The notes under the pieces were generated by a model. That model had not been told where the DNA came from, made no database searches, and worked only from the letters and a program-made list of their open reading frames with translations. A program made the translations under genes and the position numbers. Positions 1 to 12,179 of a stretch of 64,000 bases of DNA are shown here, piece by piece. Position 1 is the first letter of the stretch. The number at the start of each line of letters is the position of its first letter. The DNA is from Symbiodinium natans (taxonomy: Eukaryota > Sar > Dinophyceae > Suessiales > Symbiodiniaceae): positions 1 through 64,000 of the forward strand of contig CAJNDS010001657.1 of NCBI GenBank assembly GCA_905221605.1, given 5' to 3'.

Positions 1-1
1 A

Positions 2-335
2 TACCAACCAAAGACCAGACTGGTAAGCCAAACACAAATATCGACGGTTTTTTTACTGAATTATATTTCAAACGTTAAGTGCGCTCGCCAAGTGACTTCA
101 TCCCGTTGTGAAAGCAGACTGGGCCCGGAACCTTGCTTCAAGAACAAAAAACGAAATCCACAATCCAGGGCCCGGTGTCCGGCATGCAGCTGTTTTTTGG
201 AACCTGTTTAAATTCAAAAAAAGCTGCAGTCAATTCACACAAGAAAATTTTTTTTGCCTCACACTGTCTAGACAAAAAACCGTCAATATTTGTGCGTGGC
301 TTGCCAATCTGGTCTTTGGTTGGCATCCAAGACAA
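2..335. repeat. Inverted repeat pair, about 51-bp arms
   Basis: The first arm (2-53) reads in reverse complement at 284-335 with roughly nine bases in ten matching by eye. The shared text includes a run of A before CCGTC and a GGTCTTTGGTTGG end. The arms enclose about 230 bp, so the unit could fold into a hairpin or be a small MITE-like element. No transposase is visible and no target duplication can be judged because the left arm touches the window edge. Confidence 0.6.
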
Positions 336-891
336 GCTGCAGTGCTCCCCGTAAACTCTTTCTCGCACTGCGAGGTCACGTGACGCGTCCTACGTTCCGA
401 CAAGTATCGTCGGAAAAAATCAATGCTTTCTAGAAACAAGCAAATCATAAAGTTGACATTTCGGTGTTCAATGTTTGAAAATTATTTGACAGGTTACGAC
501 TTGCTCCCACTTCCGCCCATGCAACCGAGACCCAGTCTTCTGCCAAGATTGAACAGCAGGTTTTGTCAACGTTTTGATTGTCGGTTGACACTCCAACAAG
601 AACACGAAGTCAAAGCTGCACGATTGCCGTCACTTTTAGAATGTGAACGCGCGAGACCACGAGCTTCTACGCGCATGACGAAACAGCACGGATTCACGAG
701 TTATCACGACTTCACAATAGATTGCTCAAAACAGACCGGAAAACATAAAATCGTGTGTTAGACCTTTTTTGAAACAAAAATAAACACTTGTAAAATTTCC
801 ACTTTGCGATTTTCGGCTTGTGAATCTTGGATCCCAAAATCAAATGGAGGATTGGTCTTTTGGTAAACCAATTGACGATTTTCACACCGTG
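336..891. other. No recognisable gene
   Basis: AT-rich stretch with only short open frames on both strands and no recognisable protein motif, RNA or strong repeat. Confidence 0.4.
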
Positions 892-3395
892 AACACCAGA
901 AACATGGCTGGACGTCAAGGACAAGACCCAGGCACACCACCCTGGACAGAAGCAGAACAGCAACACGTTGCATCGCAAGCTCAGTAGCACAAGACGGGAT
1001 CTGTCTGACTTTCCGACTCTGCGCTCCGGGACGAACGGAATGGATGCCTTTTCTCGGTTGCCGCTTTGCGGCGCGGATCAAGCTACATAAGAGTTCGCGA
1101 TCACCTCAGACTGAGAGTGCTGAAGGATTGCTTGCGTCCTCACACTCATCCAAAACGACCGCAGCAGCTACTTGCAGCTGCCCCTTTTCGGAGGCCCCAA
1201 ACTTTCCTTACGGTCCTGTCTGACATACCACTCACTGCTACACATGGCAACCGCAAGCCAATTGCCTGAAGCTCGAAAGGATGAAACAAGGATAACGCAT
1301 GGCCCCTGCCAGACTGGAATAGTGGAACCAGCATCCGCCACTGCGTCTAGCCTCCTAGCAGGTATTCATGCATTGAGTGAAGGCAAACTCTTTACCAGGA
1401 AGAGCCTGTTCATGCACCCTACACTTGAAGACTTCTTCTGGGCGACCTTCAGTTGGACAGCGGCTGAGCTGCTGCACATCTACACCGAATTGGAACGCAA
1501 GTCAGCTCTCCTCTCCCTGTGCACGGACTGATTGGGCTATTGCCCAGCACACCGTGAACAACAAGGAAAGGAAAATTGCGGCCCTGGACAGAAGCAGAAC
1601 AGCAACACGTTGCATCGCAAGCTCAGTAGCACAAGACGGGATCTGTTTGACTTTCCGACTCTGCGCTCCGGGACGACTGGAATGGATGCCTTTTCTCGGT
1701 TGCCGCTTTGCGGCGCGGATCAAGCTACATAAGAGTTCGCGATCACCTCAGACTGAGAGTGCTGAAGGATTGCTTGCGTCCTCACACTCATCCAAAACGA
1801 CCGCAGCAGCTACTTGCAGCTGCCCCTTTTCGGAGGCCCCAAACTTTCCTTACGGTCCTGTCTGACATACCACTCACTGCTACACATGGCAACCGCAAGC
1901 CAATTGCCTGAAGCTCGAAAGGATGAAACAAGGATAACGCATGGCCCCTGCCAGACTGGAATAGTGGAACCAGCATCCGCCACTGCGTCTAGCCTCCTAG
2001 CAGGTATTCATGCATTGAGTGAAGGCAAACTCTTTACCAGGAAGAGCCTGTTCATGCACCCTACACTTGAAGACTTCTTCTGGGCGACCTTCAGTTGGAC
2101 AGCGGCTGAGCTGCTGCACATCTACACCGAATTGGAACGCAAGTCAGCTCTCCTCTCCCTGTGCACGGACTGATTGGGCTATTGCCCAGCACACCGTGAA
2201 CAACAAGGAAAGGAAAATTGCGGCCCTGGACAGAAGCAGAACAGCAACACGTTGCATCGCAAGCTCAGTAGCACAAGACGGGATCTGTTTGACTTTCCGA
2301 CTCTGCGCTCCGGGACGACTGGAATGGATGCCTTTTCTCGGTTGCCGCTTTGCGGCGCGGATCAAGCTACATAAGAGTTCGCGATCACCTCAGACTGAGA
2401 GTGCTGAAGGATTGCTTGCGTCCTCACACTCATCCAAAACGACCGCAGCAGCTACTTGCAGCTGCCCCTTTTCGGAGGCCCCAAACTTTCCTTACGGTCC
2501 TGTCTGACATACCACTCACTGCTACACATGGCAACCGCAAGCCAATTGCCTGAAGCTCGAAAGGATGAAACAAGGATAACGCATGGCCCCTGCCAGACTG
2601 GAATAGTGGAACCAGCATCCGCCACTGCGTCTAGCCTCCTAGCAGGTATTCATGCATTGAGTGAAGGCAAACTCTTTACCAGGAAGAGCCTGTTCATGCA
2701 CCCTACACTTGAAGACTTCTTCTGGGCGACCTTCAGTTGGACAGCGGCTGAGCTGCTGCACATCTACACCGAATTGGAACGCAAGTCAGCTCTCCTCTCC
2801 CTGTGCACGGACTGATTGGGCTATTGCCCAGCACACCGTGAACAACAAGGAAAGGAAAATTGCGGTCCAGAAACATGGCTGGACGTCAAGGACAAGACCC
2901 AGGCACACCACCCTGGACAGAAGCAGAACAGCAACACGTTGCATGCCTTTTCTCCGTTGCCGCTTTGCGGCGCGGATCAAGCTACATAAGGGTTCGTGAT
3001 CACCTCAGACTGAGAGTGCTGAAGGATTGCTTGCGTCCTCACACTCATCCAATACGACCGCAGCAGCTACTGGCAGCTGTCCTTTTCGGAGGCGACATGC
3101 CGCTGCTACAAATGGCAACCGCAAGCCAATTGCCTGAAGCCCGAAAGGATGAAACAAGGATAACACATGGCGCCTGCCAGACTGGAATATAGAACCAGCA
3201 TCCGCCACTGCGTCTAGCCTCCTAGCAGCTATTCATACATTGAGTGAAGGCAACTCTTTGCCAGGAAAAGCCCATTCATGCATCCTACACTTGAAGCCTT
3301 CTTCTGGGCAACCTTCAGTTGGACAGCGGCTGAGCTGCAAGTCTACACCGACTTGGCATGCAAGTCAGCTCTCCTCTCCCTGTGCACGGGCTGAG
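892..3395. repeat. 642-bp tandem repeat array, about 3.9 copies
   Basis: The phrase CCTGGACAGAAGCAGAACAG recurs at 941, 1583, 2225 and 2912, giving a 642-bp period twice and then 687 bp. The longer last step comes from a 45-bp segment (about 2867-2911) that also precedes the first copy at 896-940 but is absent from the middle junctions. The two central copies look identical by eye. The fourth copy is shortened and carries substitutions and small deletions. A 119-codon plus-strand frame (1172-1531, 1814-2173, 2456-2815) is open in three copies and broken in the fourth. I recognise no protein in it and treat the array as a satellite or tandem segmental duplication. Confidence 0.85.
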
Positions 3396-3557
3396 AACAG
3401 GGTTGAAAAATGAGAAGAAGATGGGCGCCCCGATGGAGATCATAGCACTCCACGTCTTTGACAAGAATCTCAAGGCGTTGGCGTTTGCATTGTGTGAAAT
3501 GGCGACCACAGGCGAGGACCATGCATGTTTGTGCCCTTTCTTTGCGTATCGTCAGCC

Positions 3558-3558
<1 letters not shown>

Positions 3559-3614
<56 letters not shown>
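3559..3614. repeat. (TG)28 microsatellite
   Basis: Uninterrupted TG dinucleotide run of 56 bases. TG-rich sequence continues loosely to about 4150. Confidence 0.95.
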
Positions 3615-3615
<1 letters not shown>

Positions 3616-4581
3616 CAGGAAGTGCCGTCTTATCATATACAAAAAAGGTTCATCCCAAAAGTGATAAACAGTTAAATGTATTAAGTGACAATATGAAGTT
3701 CTATACCCAGTGCAATGCTCACTGCAATTCTCACTGATGCACAGTTGTGGTGGCAATTGCGTAAACTGCTTCTGGATTGTGTACATATTGAGGCTCCAAG
3801 TACCATATACTTTAGAAGTCATAATTTTAGCAAGGTAGCATATATATAAAGAGCAAGCCAGCGCAGTCACTGCATAGTGGCTGGAAAGCCACGGAGAGGA
3901 TGGAAAATGAACATGCGCACGGCGAATGGTGTTGTGTGTCTCTGTGTGCACATAGTGCACAAAATTCAATGGTTTGAACACACACGTTGTGAGCCCTTCA
4001 CGGGCACACACACACCACAGCTGTATATGTGTGCACAGTACAAGAGCAAAGAAATGTGCTGCTCAGCAGTTGTGAAAGAAGAGGTCTGTGTGGGGATGCT
4101 GTCTGGGCTGGATGGCCCCTTGTGTGGCGCGTGTGTGCATATCTGCAGCTCACACACATGATTTATGTGGAGATCATGTGCCACTTTTCGGACTCTTGTT
4201 TGTGTCCTGATCCTGCAGCTGTTCTGGGTTCAAGCGTGTATACAACGTAGTGTATATATAGGTAGAGAATCTCATGGCAGCCGCTGTTCATGCAGACAAA
4301 AAAAGGTCTGGCATTCATGTTGGAGACCCTTCCATTCGAAAAGAGGAAGCTGGATCAGAACTGAGGATGTGGTTATTGGAGCAGTTTGCATGGGGGCTGC
4401 TGAGCACAATGCAGGTACAGAAGATTGCAGAGCTGGCTGTGTTGGATGCGAGGTCTGTGAAGATTTTGGACCTGGATACTCTTGGAAATTCTGGCAATTG
4501 TGGCAAACATGTAGCTCAGTTGTGGTGTTGAATTTATTGTGTCATGCATGTTCTCTCTAGATATGTATACAGTGTGTATAC

Positions 4582-4584
<3 letters not shown>

Positions 4585-4614
<30 letters not shown>
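4585..4614. repeat. (AG)15 microsatellite
   Basis: Pure AG run preceded by a short TATA/GTATAC palindromic stretch, inside the proposed intron between the first two coding blocks. Confidence 0.9.
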
Positions 4615-4618
<4 letters not shown>

Positions 4619-4935
4619 GAAAAATATTACACAGTCCACACCATGTGTATTTGTGTGCATCTAAGGCCAACAACATCAACAGAGACATCATGAGACAAGT
4701 TCGGCACATGCCTCGGATGGAATTGGGAAGCAGAATTTTCAATGAGGAAGGACAAAGGGCTAGGCACTTGCCACAGTGGGATGTGCATGGGGTGAAGGAT
4801 ATGACATTGGATGAGTTTCAGAAGCTCGTTCCGATTCTGCACCATGGGGATGAGACGCCGATCACTGGGAGGAGCAGCAGTGTTAAGCATGATGAGCAAC
4901 TTTGGTACACAAGCAGCATGGCTCCCACATAGATG

Positions 4936-5062
4936 TTTTTGTTTGTTTGTTTGTTTGTTTGTTGGTGTGTTGGTTTATTTGTTGTGTTTCCTGATTTATA
5001 CCTCACATGCACATTAGTATATAAACACCTGAACAAATACATATCTACATATATATATATAT
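4936..5062. repeat. (GTTT)n and (TA)n microsatellites
   Basis: A GTTT tetranucleotide run lies at about 4940-4972. A TA run lies at about 5048-5062, just before the next coding block. Both fall in a probable intron. Confidence 0.85.
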
Positions 5063-6121
5063 CTATTAATATGGGAAAAGAGCAGAAAACCAGACAAGGT
5101 CAAAAGGAACTACATGTGGGCTTGTTGGAACAAGAGTTGGACGAAGGAGACCAATAAGGATTATTTCTCGGTATTGGAATGGACTTTGGATGCAATGTGG
5201 AAAGGAACCTATCCTGAAAAGGATTGGAGAGGGATCGACTTTCCTGCAGGGACTTTGGGCAAAGACCGGCTGGGAAGCCATCGGCTGATGGTTGGAGAGC
5301 AGTGGTGGTGGCATAGCCTGGAGATTTGTATTTTTATGCCCAGCTTTTACAGTTAGCCAGATTCTCGGCCAAGGAACCATGTGCTTTATGCAGGTGCTGC
5401 ATCAATGGAGACCCGAGCTGGCATGACTTCAGTGCAACTGGCCCATGGAGGACTACAGAATGGAGACCTGCAGCTGGGCAAATCGCAGCAAACGCACCAT
5501 CTTCCAGGAAGGCCTCACAATTTGCCATGTGCACCATGACATCATGCACACCAAGTGCGTGGGTTTGCCCAGCATATGTTTGGATCAGTCTTTGAATTGT
5601 TGTGTCGACATATCATGGAGCAGGAGCCGTTGGCAAATCAGAAAAAGTTGCGGAGGTTCAGCAAGAAGCACCAGAAGGAGAACAACATCCAGAATAGGTA
5701 CCAGCAAGGGTTGTCCAAGCTGTCCATGCTTCAGAAAAAGAAGGATTTTCCCAAGTTGAAGGGCAAGGCTGCTGAGATCAAGGGTCTTTCCTCGACAGTA
5801 TATGCCATGCGGGACCGGTTTGCCCCAGACACAGATGAGTACAAGAAAATCAAGCTGCTCTGGAAACTGAACAATCGGTTTGAGGACATCCTGAATCAGT
5901 ACCCGGTGTCGCGTGGACATGCAGCAAGGAGGCTGAAAGAAATTTATGGACTTCGAAACATTGTATGTATAGTATATTTATTTATATGGCTTCTACAAGG
6001 ATGCGAATATTCGAGTTTTCAATGTCACCTGGGAGTTGCATGCTACACAGCCCACAGTGGGGGGTTTTCGAGGCTCAACTGATATGAGCATGGCCGGGAT
6101 GCATTACACGAGTCGAAAAGT

Positions 6122-6333
6122 CTCAACCTTAAACCTCAAACCCCTGCCCCCCCCACCCCCCCTACCCCCCCCCTGAGGGGCCTGGCTCAACCCTACGATC
6201 AATCCAATCCGAACCGTCTTGAACAAAGCGTGAACCTTGAGCCCTAAGCCCTCAATCCTAAACTAACCCTCAACCCTAAACCCCAAACCATAAACCATAA
6301 ACCCGGAACCCTAAACCCTAAACCCAACCCTTA
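6122..6333. repeat. Degenerate telomere-type CCCTAAA tract
   Basis: Repeated CCCTAAACC-like heptamers with many substitutions, interrupted by C-rich runs at about 6148-6175. The last 90 bases are the cleanest. The unit matches the TTTAGGG telomere repeat used by dinoflagellates and plants, here interstitial. Confidence 0.85.
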
Positions 6334-6557
6334 TTGCTTGGGGTCCAGCGACTTGGGCGCTGCGGAATCACCACGCTCACGCGGATGCGCTGGGCCGGGC
6401 CGAGGCGGGTCGCGTAGCGTTAAAATTAATATTGCTGCCAAAAAACATGGCCTTGCAATAGTTTTGCAATATTTAGCAGTTTGCCAGGTTTATTTGTGCA
6501 ATATTTCTTTGACAACTGGTTTTTTTTACTACGATATTGTAGGCATGTTGTAGATGC

Positions 6558-6770
6558 AATGTAATTCCTGGCCTCTTCCTGATGTCTTCTTGGCTTCTTT
6601 TTTGGCTTCTTTCGAACCTCTTTTCGTGCCTCTTTTCCTGCTATCCTTCCTGGCCCTTGCCTCTTCCTGACCTCTTCCTGGCACCTTCCGGCCTCTTCCT
6701 GGCTTCTTCCTGGTCTCTTCGGCCCCCGGGCCTCTTTTGGCCTCTTCCTGGCCCCGTCGTTTCACAGGAG
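6558..6770. repeat. Pyrimidine-rich 12-bp minisatellite
   Basis: Variants of CCTCTTCCTGGC repeat about fifteen times. The strand is almost purely pyrimidine. The complementary frame is an artificial Arg/Lys/Glu-rich string, so I do not call it a gene. Confidence 0.75.
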
Positions 6771-6779
6771 CGGTGAAAG

Positions 6780-8665
6780 GCTGCATGGGGACAGGTGGTG
6801 CGGCCATTTAGTTTCAACATACCCGTTGTAGCATACCCACTTTAAACATGTTGCTCTCCCCTCCCGCCTGGGTGTCTCGAAACCCGCATCTATGTCGTTT
6901 CCCCAGGTGCTGGCCTCCACACAGGTTGAACATCACAGCTTACATCCCAAGACTAAACACCACAGCGTATCACCTGTATTCCATCGAGGCTTGTCCCGAT
7001 CTTCCCCTGTCTTCCATCGAGGCTTTTCCCGATCTTGCAAACTCAAAGGTATGACATTCGCATGAAATGTGTTCCCTACCTGCGCAAAAGGCGAGCATTT
7101 GCCTCAAGACTTTGTCTTAAGACGCTCCGAATGAGAAGGAGAGTGCAGCAACCCAGATAGAACGGCGTGAAAGCACTTGAGACCTGGTTTCAATGATCCC
7201 AACATGCAGAACATACTTGTTCCATCCCATCATGTGCCACCTCTTAAACCTCAAGGTGGTCGCAAGCTCATTCAGAAAGACCCCAGCTTAGACCCTGAAT
7301 ACCATCGCTACCTGACCTTTCCCTCATCCCTTACGAAGCCAGAAACGGAATCGAAATTCTGGGGCTCAAGCTTTAGTCAGGTTATGGCCATGACCGCTAC
7401 CCTATCTGGATCCTGATCAAGCAGTTCGTAGTTGAATCTACACCTTCAACCGGCCAACTATGAGACGTCCTGGTGCTCGACTGCTGAAAGTGTTCCACCT
7501 GATATGGCAAAGGGGCTGTATCATGATGGTACGACATTTCCATTTTGCTGCGCCTCTTCTTCCGGGTCTTGAACCTGTCCTAGACATCCTGGAGTTGGTG
7601 CAAATCGGTGTCACATACTTCGTTCTGCTATGGACCTCTTCACCCACCGGTGCGATCCAAGATAACCGTAAACCCGACACCCAAAACCCCTCTTGGGAGT
7701 GATACAGGGAGCGTTAAAGGCTTTCTATTGTTGATTCTGGAAGTCTGAAGACCTTCAAATCCGTAAACCCTACAATCCTACACCGCTAAACCCTAGAATC
7801 CTAAACCCTAATCCCTACTCTAATCCCTACACCCTACAAGCACACACCCTTATCCCTCATCCCTAACTAGACCCTCCGGCCCTGGAAGTCTTGAACGAGT
7901 CGTAGACATCCTGGAATGGGTGCAAATTGGTGTCACATAAAGCTTTCTGCTATGAACCTCTCTATGGCCTGGACCAACGAACCTAGACTATCTAGCCCCC
8001 AGGGTGTACTCACTCACCGGTACGATCGAGATCTCACTAGTATACGAGGATTGGTCCTTGGAGTGATACAGCGACAAAGGTTCACTACTGGCTGTAGACA
8101 GGATCTGGGGGGTCTGGAATGACTTTCAGGGAAGCGGCTGCAGCTCCTAGAACCATCCTTCCTCCTGCCCGGTCCTGCCCCCCCAAGATTCAACAGCTTC
8201 TACATGAACGCTTGCATCATCATCCTTCGGGATACTCCCCTTCTCACTTCGCACATCCATGTCAGAAGAAAGCTCCACCCAGGAAGCGAAGGCCCCGGCA
8301 ACAAAGGATGCGGCTAGGCCGCCCCCCGGCGCAGACAGGCACAAGAAGACACAAATTTCCGCGCTGAAGGTTCGCACCCAAGCGCTTCACTAAGTTGAAC
8401 GAAGGTGTCAACAGGGCTACGCCTCAACGCACGAAGTGACACTGCACGACACCAAGTTGCCAAATCTCCCGTGACCCACATGGCGCATACCCAGATATCC
8501 GAACATCGCTCTGACTTTGGTTTACTTGACTGACTTCGTCGCTCGGCCGCAATAGATTTGAGTTGCTCGAACTGGCAGCTTGCTGCAGCGTCTATTGAAT
8601 TCTGGCGCATCTCTTGAAGATGCGTGTAATTTGACCTTCCGACTATGCAGCTGAGCGCAGCTTAT
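6780..8665. other. Non-coding interval with a diverged direct repeat
   Basis: A block at about 7565-7680 recurs at about 7875-8050. Both contain GTAGACATCCTGGA-like and TGCAAATxGGTGTCACATA phrases and then a CACCGGT(A/G)CGATC phrase. Copies differ by substitutions and indels. A short degenerate CCCTAAA tract lies between them (about 7735-7872). Open frames here are short and unrecognised. Confidence 0.6.
7735..7872. repeat. Degenerate CCCTAAA-like tract
   Basis: Runs of AAACCCTA, ATCCTAAACCC and CTACACCC variants over about 140 bases, separating the two copies of the surrounding direct repeat. Confidence 0.7.
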
Positions 8666-9001
8666 TCAGGGCATACCTTGAAAAGAACATGCGGTACCAA
8701 CGGTGTCAACCTGGGCCGCGGTTGCAACACCAACTCGAATCTGAGAATCAATGGGCTCATGTGATTTCATGACATGTCTTGAGCAGACCTGCCTTGTTGC
8801 GTACAGCTCGCCGAACCAGCTGCGAAACAGACACAACAACAGGCATGACAAATGAAGAGCCACAATCACAGTAATGGTCAGAATTGCACTACTTGGTGCG
8901 ACCATGACAAACAAGACAACAATGAGGATGAGCTTGCTCAGGCTGATACGGATCGTGGTTACACTGCCGGATATCCTCGTGGTTGCACCTTGGTAATGCA
9001 A
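8666..9001 (-). CDS. Possible exon with hydrophobic helices
   Basis: A minus-strand frame of about 110 codons is strongly hydrophobic in its first half. ISLSKLILIVVLFVMVA is followed by a second stretch containing LTITVIVALHLSCLLLCLF, enough for two membrane helices. The rest (SWFGELYATRQVC onward) is polar. No family is recognised. The first in-frame Met may not be the start, since genes here are split by introns. A plus-strand frame overlaps it and is equally unsupported. Confidence 0.25.
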   Translation of the reverse strand: MHYQGATTRISGSVTTIRISLSKLILIVVLFVMVAPSSAILTITVIVALHLSCLLLCLFRSWFGELYATRQVCSRHVMKSHEPIDSQIRVGVATAAQVDTVGTACSFQGMP

Positions 9002-10526
9002 GCTGTACGCGATCCTTCTAGGATCTTACAGCGTCGCACTGCTTCACAGCCTCAAGGCAACGGTGGCGAGGATGTGAAAGACCTGGCTGTATCTGGTTGT
9101 GCTTCTGAAGCCGACGTCGGACCCCCAAGCTAGTACCATCTAGTACCTACTGGTGTACATCATACTACTCAAAGCTCTGGGTCCAGCCAGGCCTAAGCCC
9201 TCTGGTCTTGGCCTGACCTAAAATTCAGGCGTGCAACTTAAGGGCAGGCCAGCATGAGAAGCGGTGTCTCAGCACTATCCAGACAATCTATTTAGCCTTC
9301 CTTTCGAGATGACATGCTTTGCAGGCATGCAGAGGCATTTCAAACTAGACCACATCTCGAAGTTTGCCAGGCCTTACAAGGAGTAGAGTGGAAAACATGC
9401 GAAAGGGATAGGGCTGTCATTGATAAGGTGGGGAGCCCCGTCGCTGTGCTGGTGGCCACGTGCTGGTGGCCACATGCACTGGCTGAAACGTTTGCAGGGG
9501 TTAGTTACGCACCATGATTTCCAGGGACAGTATGTGCCTTGTCCTTGAATTCGAGACTGAGGGATCTCCTGCATCTCGAAGAGAGCGGCCGGCCTGTTGC
9601 AAGGCAGCTGCCGTCACAAAACCCCAGAAGCAGACAGCTATCCTTTGTTCGTACGGATCACCGTTGGAGCCCCCATGTCTACCACCAGGACTCACAACTG
9701 TTGGGCAACTGGACCAAATAACACGCACGGGAGGACCACCCTGCAGATCATTGCCAAGATGACCGAAGGACCACTCCAAGACCGGATTGAGCCAAAATGT
9801 ACACTGTTACTTACATGCCGGGAGCGTTCTAGGACGGGGCAGCAGAAGCTTGTGAAAATCTCTTCTCTACAACGGCATGCAAAGAGTATAAAAGCTCACA
9901 AAGGCTCAACGCATGTTCGAAAATAGTTGAAGCAACCAGGAAAATGCACACTTCGCAGCACTTGTCTTGTGCAGCGCGCCAAACTCCACCAAGGTGTCCG
10001 TCATGTGGCAAAGCATTGCCAACAACTTCTTGTCCGTGTTCATTCGCTTACAGCCAAAAACACTGCCGGCAGCGCTGGCTCGAGATCGTTATTGAAATTG
10101 AGCTTACTTACAGCACTGCAGCTCGCAGTTGGGCCCTAGCAGCCGCGCCAGGCCAGCATCATGAGCATCGTTGGATCTACATTTCTCTCCTGATACCGCA
10201 CATGTGCCCTTCCAACAAGCTGAATGTGCTGAGGCCACTGACAATGAGAAACGGAGACCACATGAATATTGATCATGTTGATGCCAAATCGAGCCCAAAA
10301 GGCATTAGCTTCAAAAACGTGCAAAAGTTGATGACCGAAACTTGCAAACTTCGAGATTTGGCACCTGGCTATTACTTCCTGTGCAGATCCAGTGTAATAG
10401 TTTTGTTGTTGCTGTTGCTTTGAGGCGGATGCCTTCGTGGACTGCATGTTGACTAGGGCCTGTGACACAGCGCAGCAAGACACACACTGTGCCACTGTGC
10501 AGAGCTTATTCAGCAACAGACCCACA
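9002..10526. other. No recognisable gene
   Basis: Mixed-composition sequence with short frames on both strands. At 9787-9799 a 13-base TTGAGCCAAAATG matches the complement of the spliced-leader core, probably by chance. From about 10498 the sequence is shared with about 13395 onward, as part of the duplicated TIR segment. Confidence 0.4.
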
Positions 10527-11093
10527 CTATGAGCCTGTCTGGCACGAACATGTGAAGTGCTTCGCATGCTGCCTCGCCCTGAGCCCTGCCTTCTCGATGC
10601 CCAATCTCCCAGCGACATCATACGCGATCTGGACCGCTGTTTTACCCCGACAGTCCAAAGGGACAAGCGATGGTGGCAGCTTCATGTGGACAAGGGCCTG
10701 ACCCACCCCGTGTTGATCGTGGGGATGATTTTCACCGAAGGGGGGCATTGGAGGATAGGTCTCTTCCACTCGCAGGGGAAGCACGTCGATGTCGTTGTCC
10801 AGCGCGTATCGAAGCTCCTTGTGCGAGGAGTACTGTGACGATGTCACTTCGGCATAATCCCAGGTACAAACTCCCAGGATGATGCCTTGTTCACGCTTAA
10901 TCCGGCCTAGGCAGGCCATCGTATTGTGTCCCAGGTCAGCTCCCGCATCTGTATCCACCACCACCACCTCGTAGTTGCGCAAGGTCAGGATCTGTTGCAC
11001 AGCCTGCATCTGCCTCATCACCGATGCATTGTTGAATCGTCGCGCGGATAGCATAGCCAGGCGAGTGCCAACGCCATCTGGGATGTCGCTGAC
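10527..11093 (-). CDS. TIR-domain exon, copy A
   Basis: The frame opens after a CCAG acceptor at 11094 and reads DIPDGVGTRLAMLSARRF, which fits beta-A of a TIR fold. YEVVVVDTDAGADLG and GIILGVCTWDYAEV then alternate strand and loop. SSHKELRYALDNDIDVLPLR follows. In known families TIR domains act as NADases or signalling adaptors. The Glu of HKEL (codon 10815-10817) aligns with the catalytic Glu of the SARM1-type HKE motif. Helix and strand follow (HMKLPPSLVPLDCRGKT), then a stop at 10527. No other domain is visible, so the full protein needs upstream exons. A second copy lies 2.9 kb away on the same strand. Whether this exon continues to the TAG or is spliced earlier is unclear. Confidence 0.7.
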   Translation of the reverse strand, partial: VSDIPDGVGTRLAMLSARRFNNASVMRQMQAVQQILTLRNYEVVVVDTDAGADLGHNTMACLGRIKREQGIILGVCTWDYAEVTSSQYSSHKELRYALDNDIDVLPLRVEETYPPMPPFGENHPHDQHGVGQALVHMKLPPSLVPLDCRGKTAVQIAYDVAGRLGIEKAGLRARQHAKHFTCSCQTGS

Positions 11094-11180
11094 CTGGCGC
11101 GTTTCGACGGAACGCTTCACTGCACAGACATACCCCCGATTTCTTGACCCAAACGCGGTGGGCAGGTCCTGTGGGCTTGT

Positions 11181-12179
11181 CTCCGCGGATATTTCTTCTA
11201 CCTTGTAAAGAAGCGAGGGCTTATCCTAAATGGAGCTGCGCATAAAGTTGACCCCCCCGACGCTACCGGGCCCCACAGTAAAACAGTTGATGACAACAGC
11301 ATAGAAAATGAAGGTAGTACATGTGGACTTGGTGCTCAAAATCGACTTGGACGTGTTATGCTTGGAATGAAGATTGGACTGTGAGCTGCTTTGCCTTAAT
11401 TCGGGTCATGCAGGACTTGGCATGTTTCGAGGCTCTCTAAGCGCTCGCAGCTGCGACGAACTATTGTATCTATAAGTGTTGCCGCATATTGTTTGGAATT
11501 GTCAGATCTAGCTGAACACTCGTCAGGGGTATGAGCAAAGTGGCACCCATGTTTTTTTGTGCCTACGGCGGACACTCAGGAAAATCAGGGCATGGATCTT
11601 GTCATACTTTCTTGTGTGAATGCATGTTGCCAAGCTCATCAGAATCATGCACCACCTACCAGGGCTTCTGGCAACTTCGGAAAGAAGCGAGTCTGCTTTA
11701 CATCCGGCAGTCCCTGCACTCGACAATCCCGAAGCATGAGGGACGCCGCCTTCTAACCCCGAAAACTCCTACATTCACTCCAAACGAAACAGATCACCAC
11801 GGGAGATGAAAGAATCCAAGGGTCAACGACCAGCGTATCATCCGCCCCCTGACCAAAGTACGCATCAGAAGGAATGTGCAGCATATCCAACCAACCTAAC
11901 CCGCCTAGCATAAGGAACCCCACGTCGCATCTTGTTTTGGACAAGTGGCTGGTGGGGGCTATGTCTGGCCTGTGTCTTATGAGCATACTGAAACACGTAG
12001 CCTGCTGACGGTGTTGCGAAGCAGAGAGGGATTAAGAAACTCGTCGTGGTAGCCCCTGCCAATAATTCGACCAGGGGTTGACCGGACGCATGCTTGCTAC
12101 TGGTAGATCTTAACAGGCTGTACAACAATGGCTTAAACAGACTACCAGGCTTCGTGCAAGCTGTCAATCGAGCATACTT
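11181..12179. other. No recognisable gene
   Basis: Short frames only. The part up to about 11180 is shared with 14050-14120 as the upstream edge of the duplicated TIR segment. Confidence 0.4.

Larger units (their letters stand above)
4274..5962 (+). pseudogene. Decayed multi-exon gene, unidentified family
   Basis: Coding-like blocks follow one another on the plus strand. 4274-4510 reads through AAVHADKKRSG and VQKIAELAVLDARS and ends before a GTAGCT donor. 4666-4904 starts after a CTAAG acceptor, contains TLDEFQKLVPILHHGDE and ends before GTACAC. 5091-5450 carries CALCRCCING and a Trp-rich stretch. 5555-5962 is strongly Lys-rich (KLRRFSKKHQKENN, LLWKLNNRFEDILNQYP) and ends at a textbook GTATGT donor. 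The frame changes near 5345 and 5550 with no convincing introns, so it looks broken. It reminds me of a multicopy dinoflagellate family with a similar Lys-rich tail, but I cannot confirm that. The introns hold (AG)n, (GTTT)n and (TA)n tracts. Confidence 0.5.

Noticed and set aside
9787-9799. 13-base match to the complement of the spliced-leader core
   Set aside because: Shorter than the LTR match, with no flanking agreement. Chance occurrence is plausible in 64 kb on both strands.
9944-10423. Cys-containing plus-strand frame (RCPSCGKALPTTSCPC)
   Set aside because: It overlaps the non-coding flank of the duplicated TIR segment, has no clean zinc-finger spacing, and composition past it is not protein-like.
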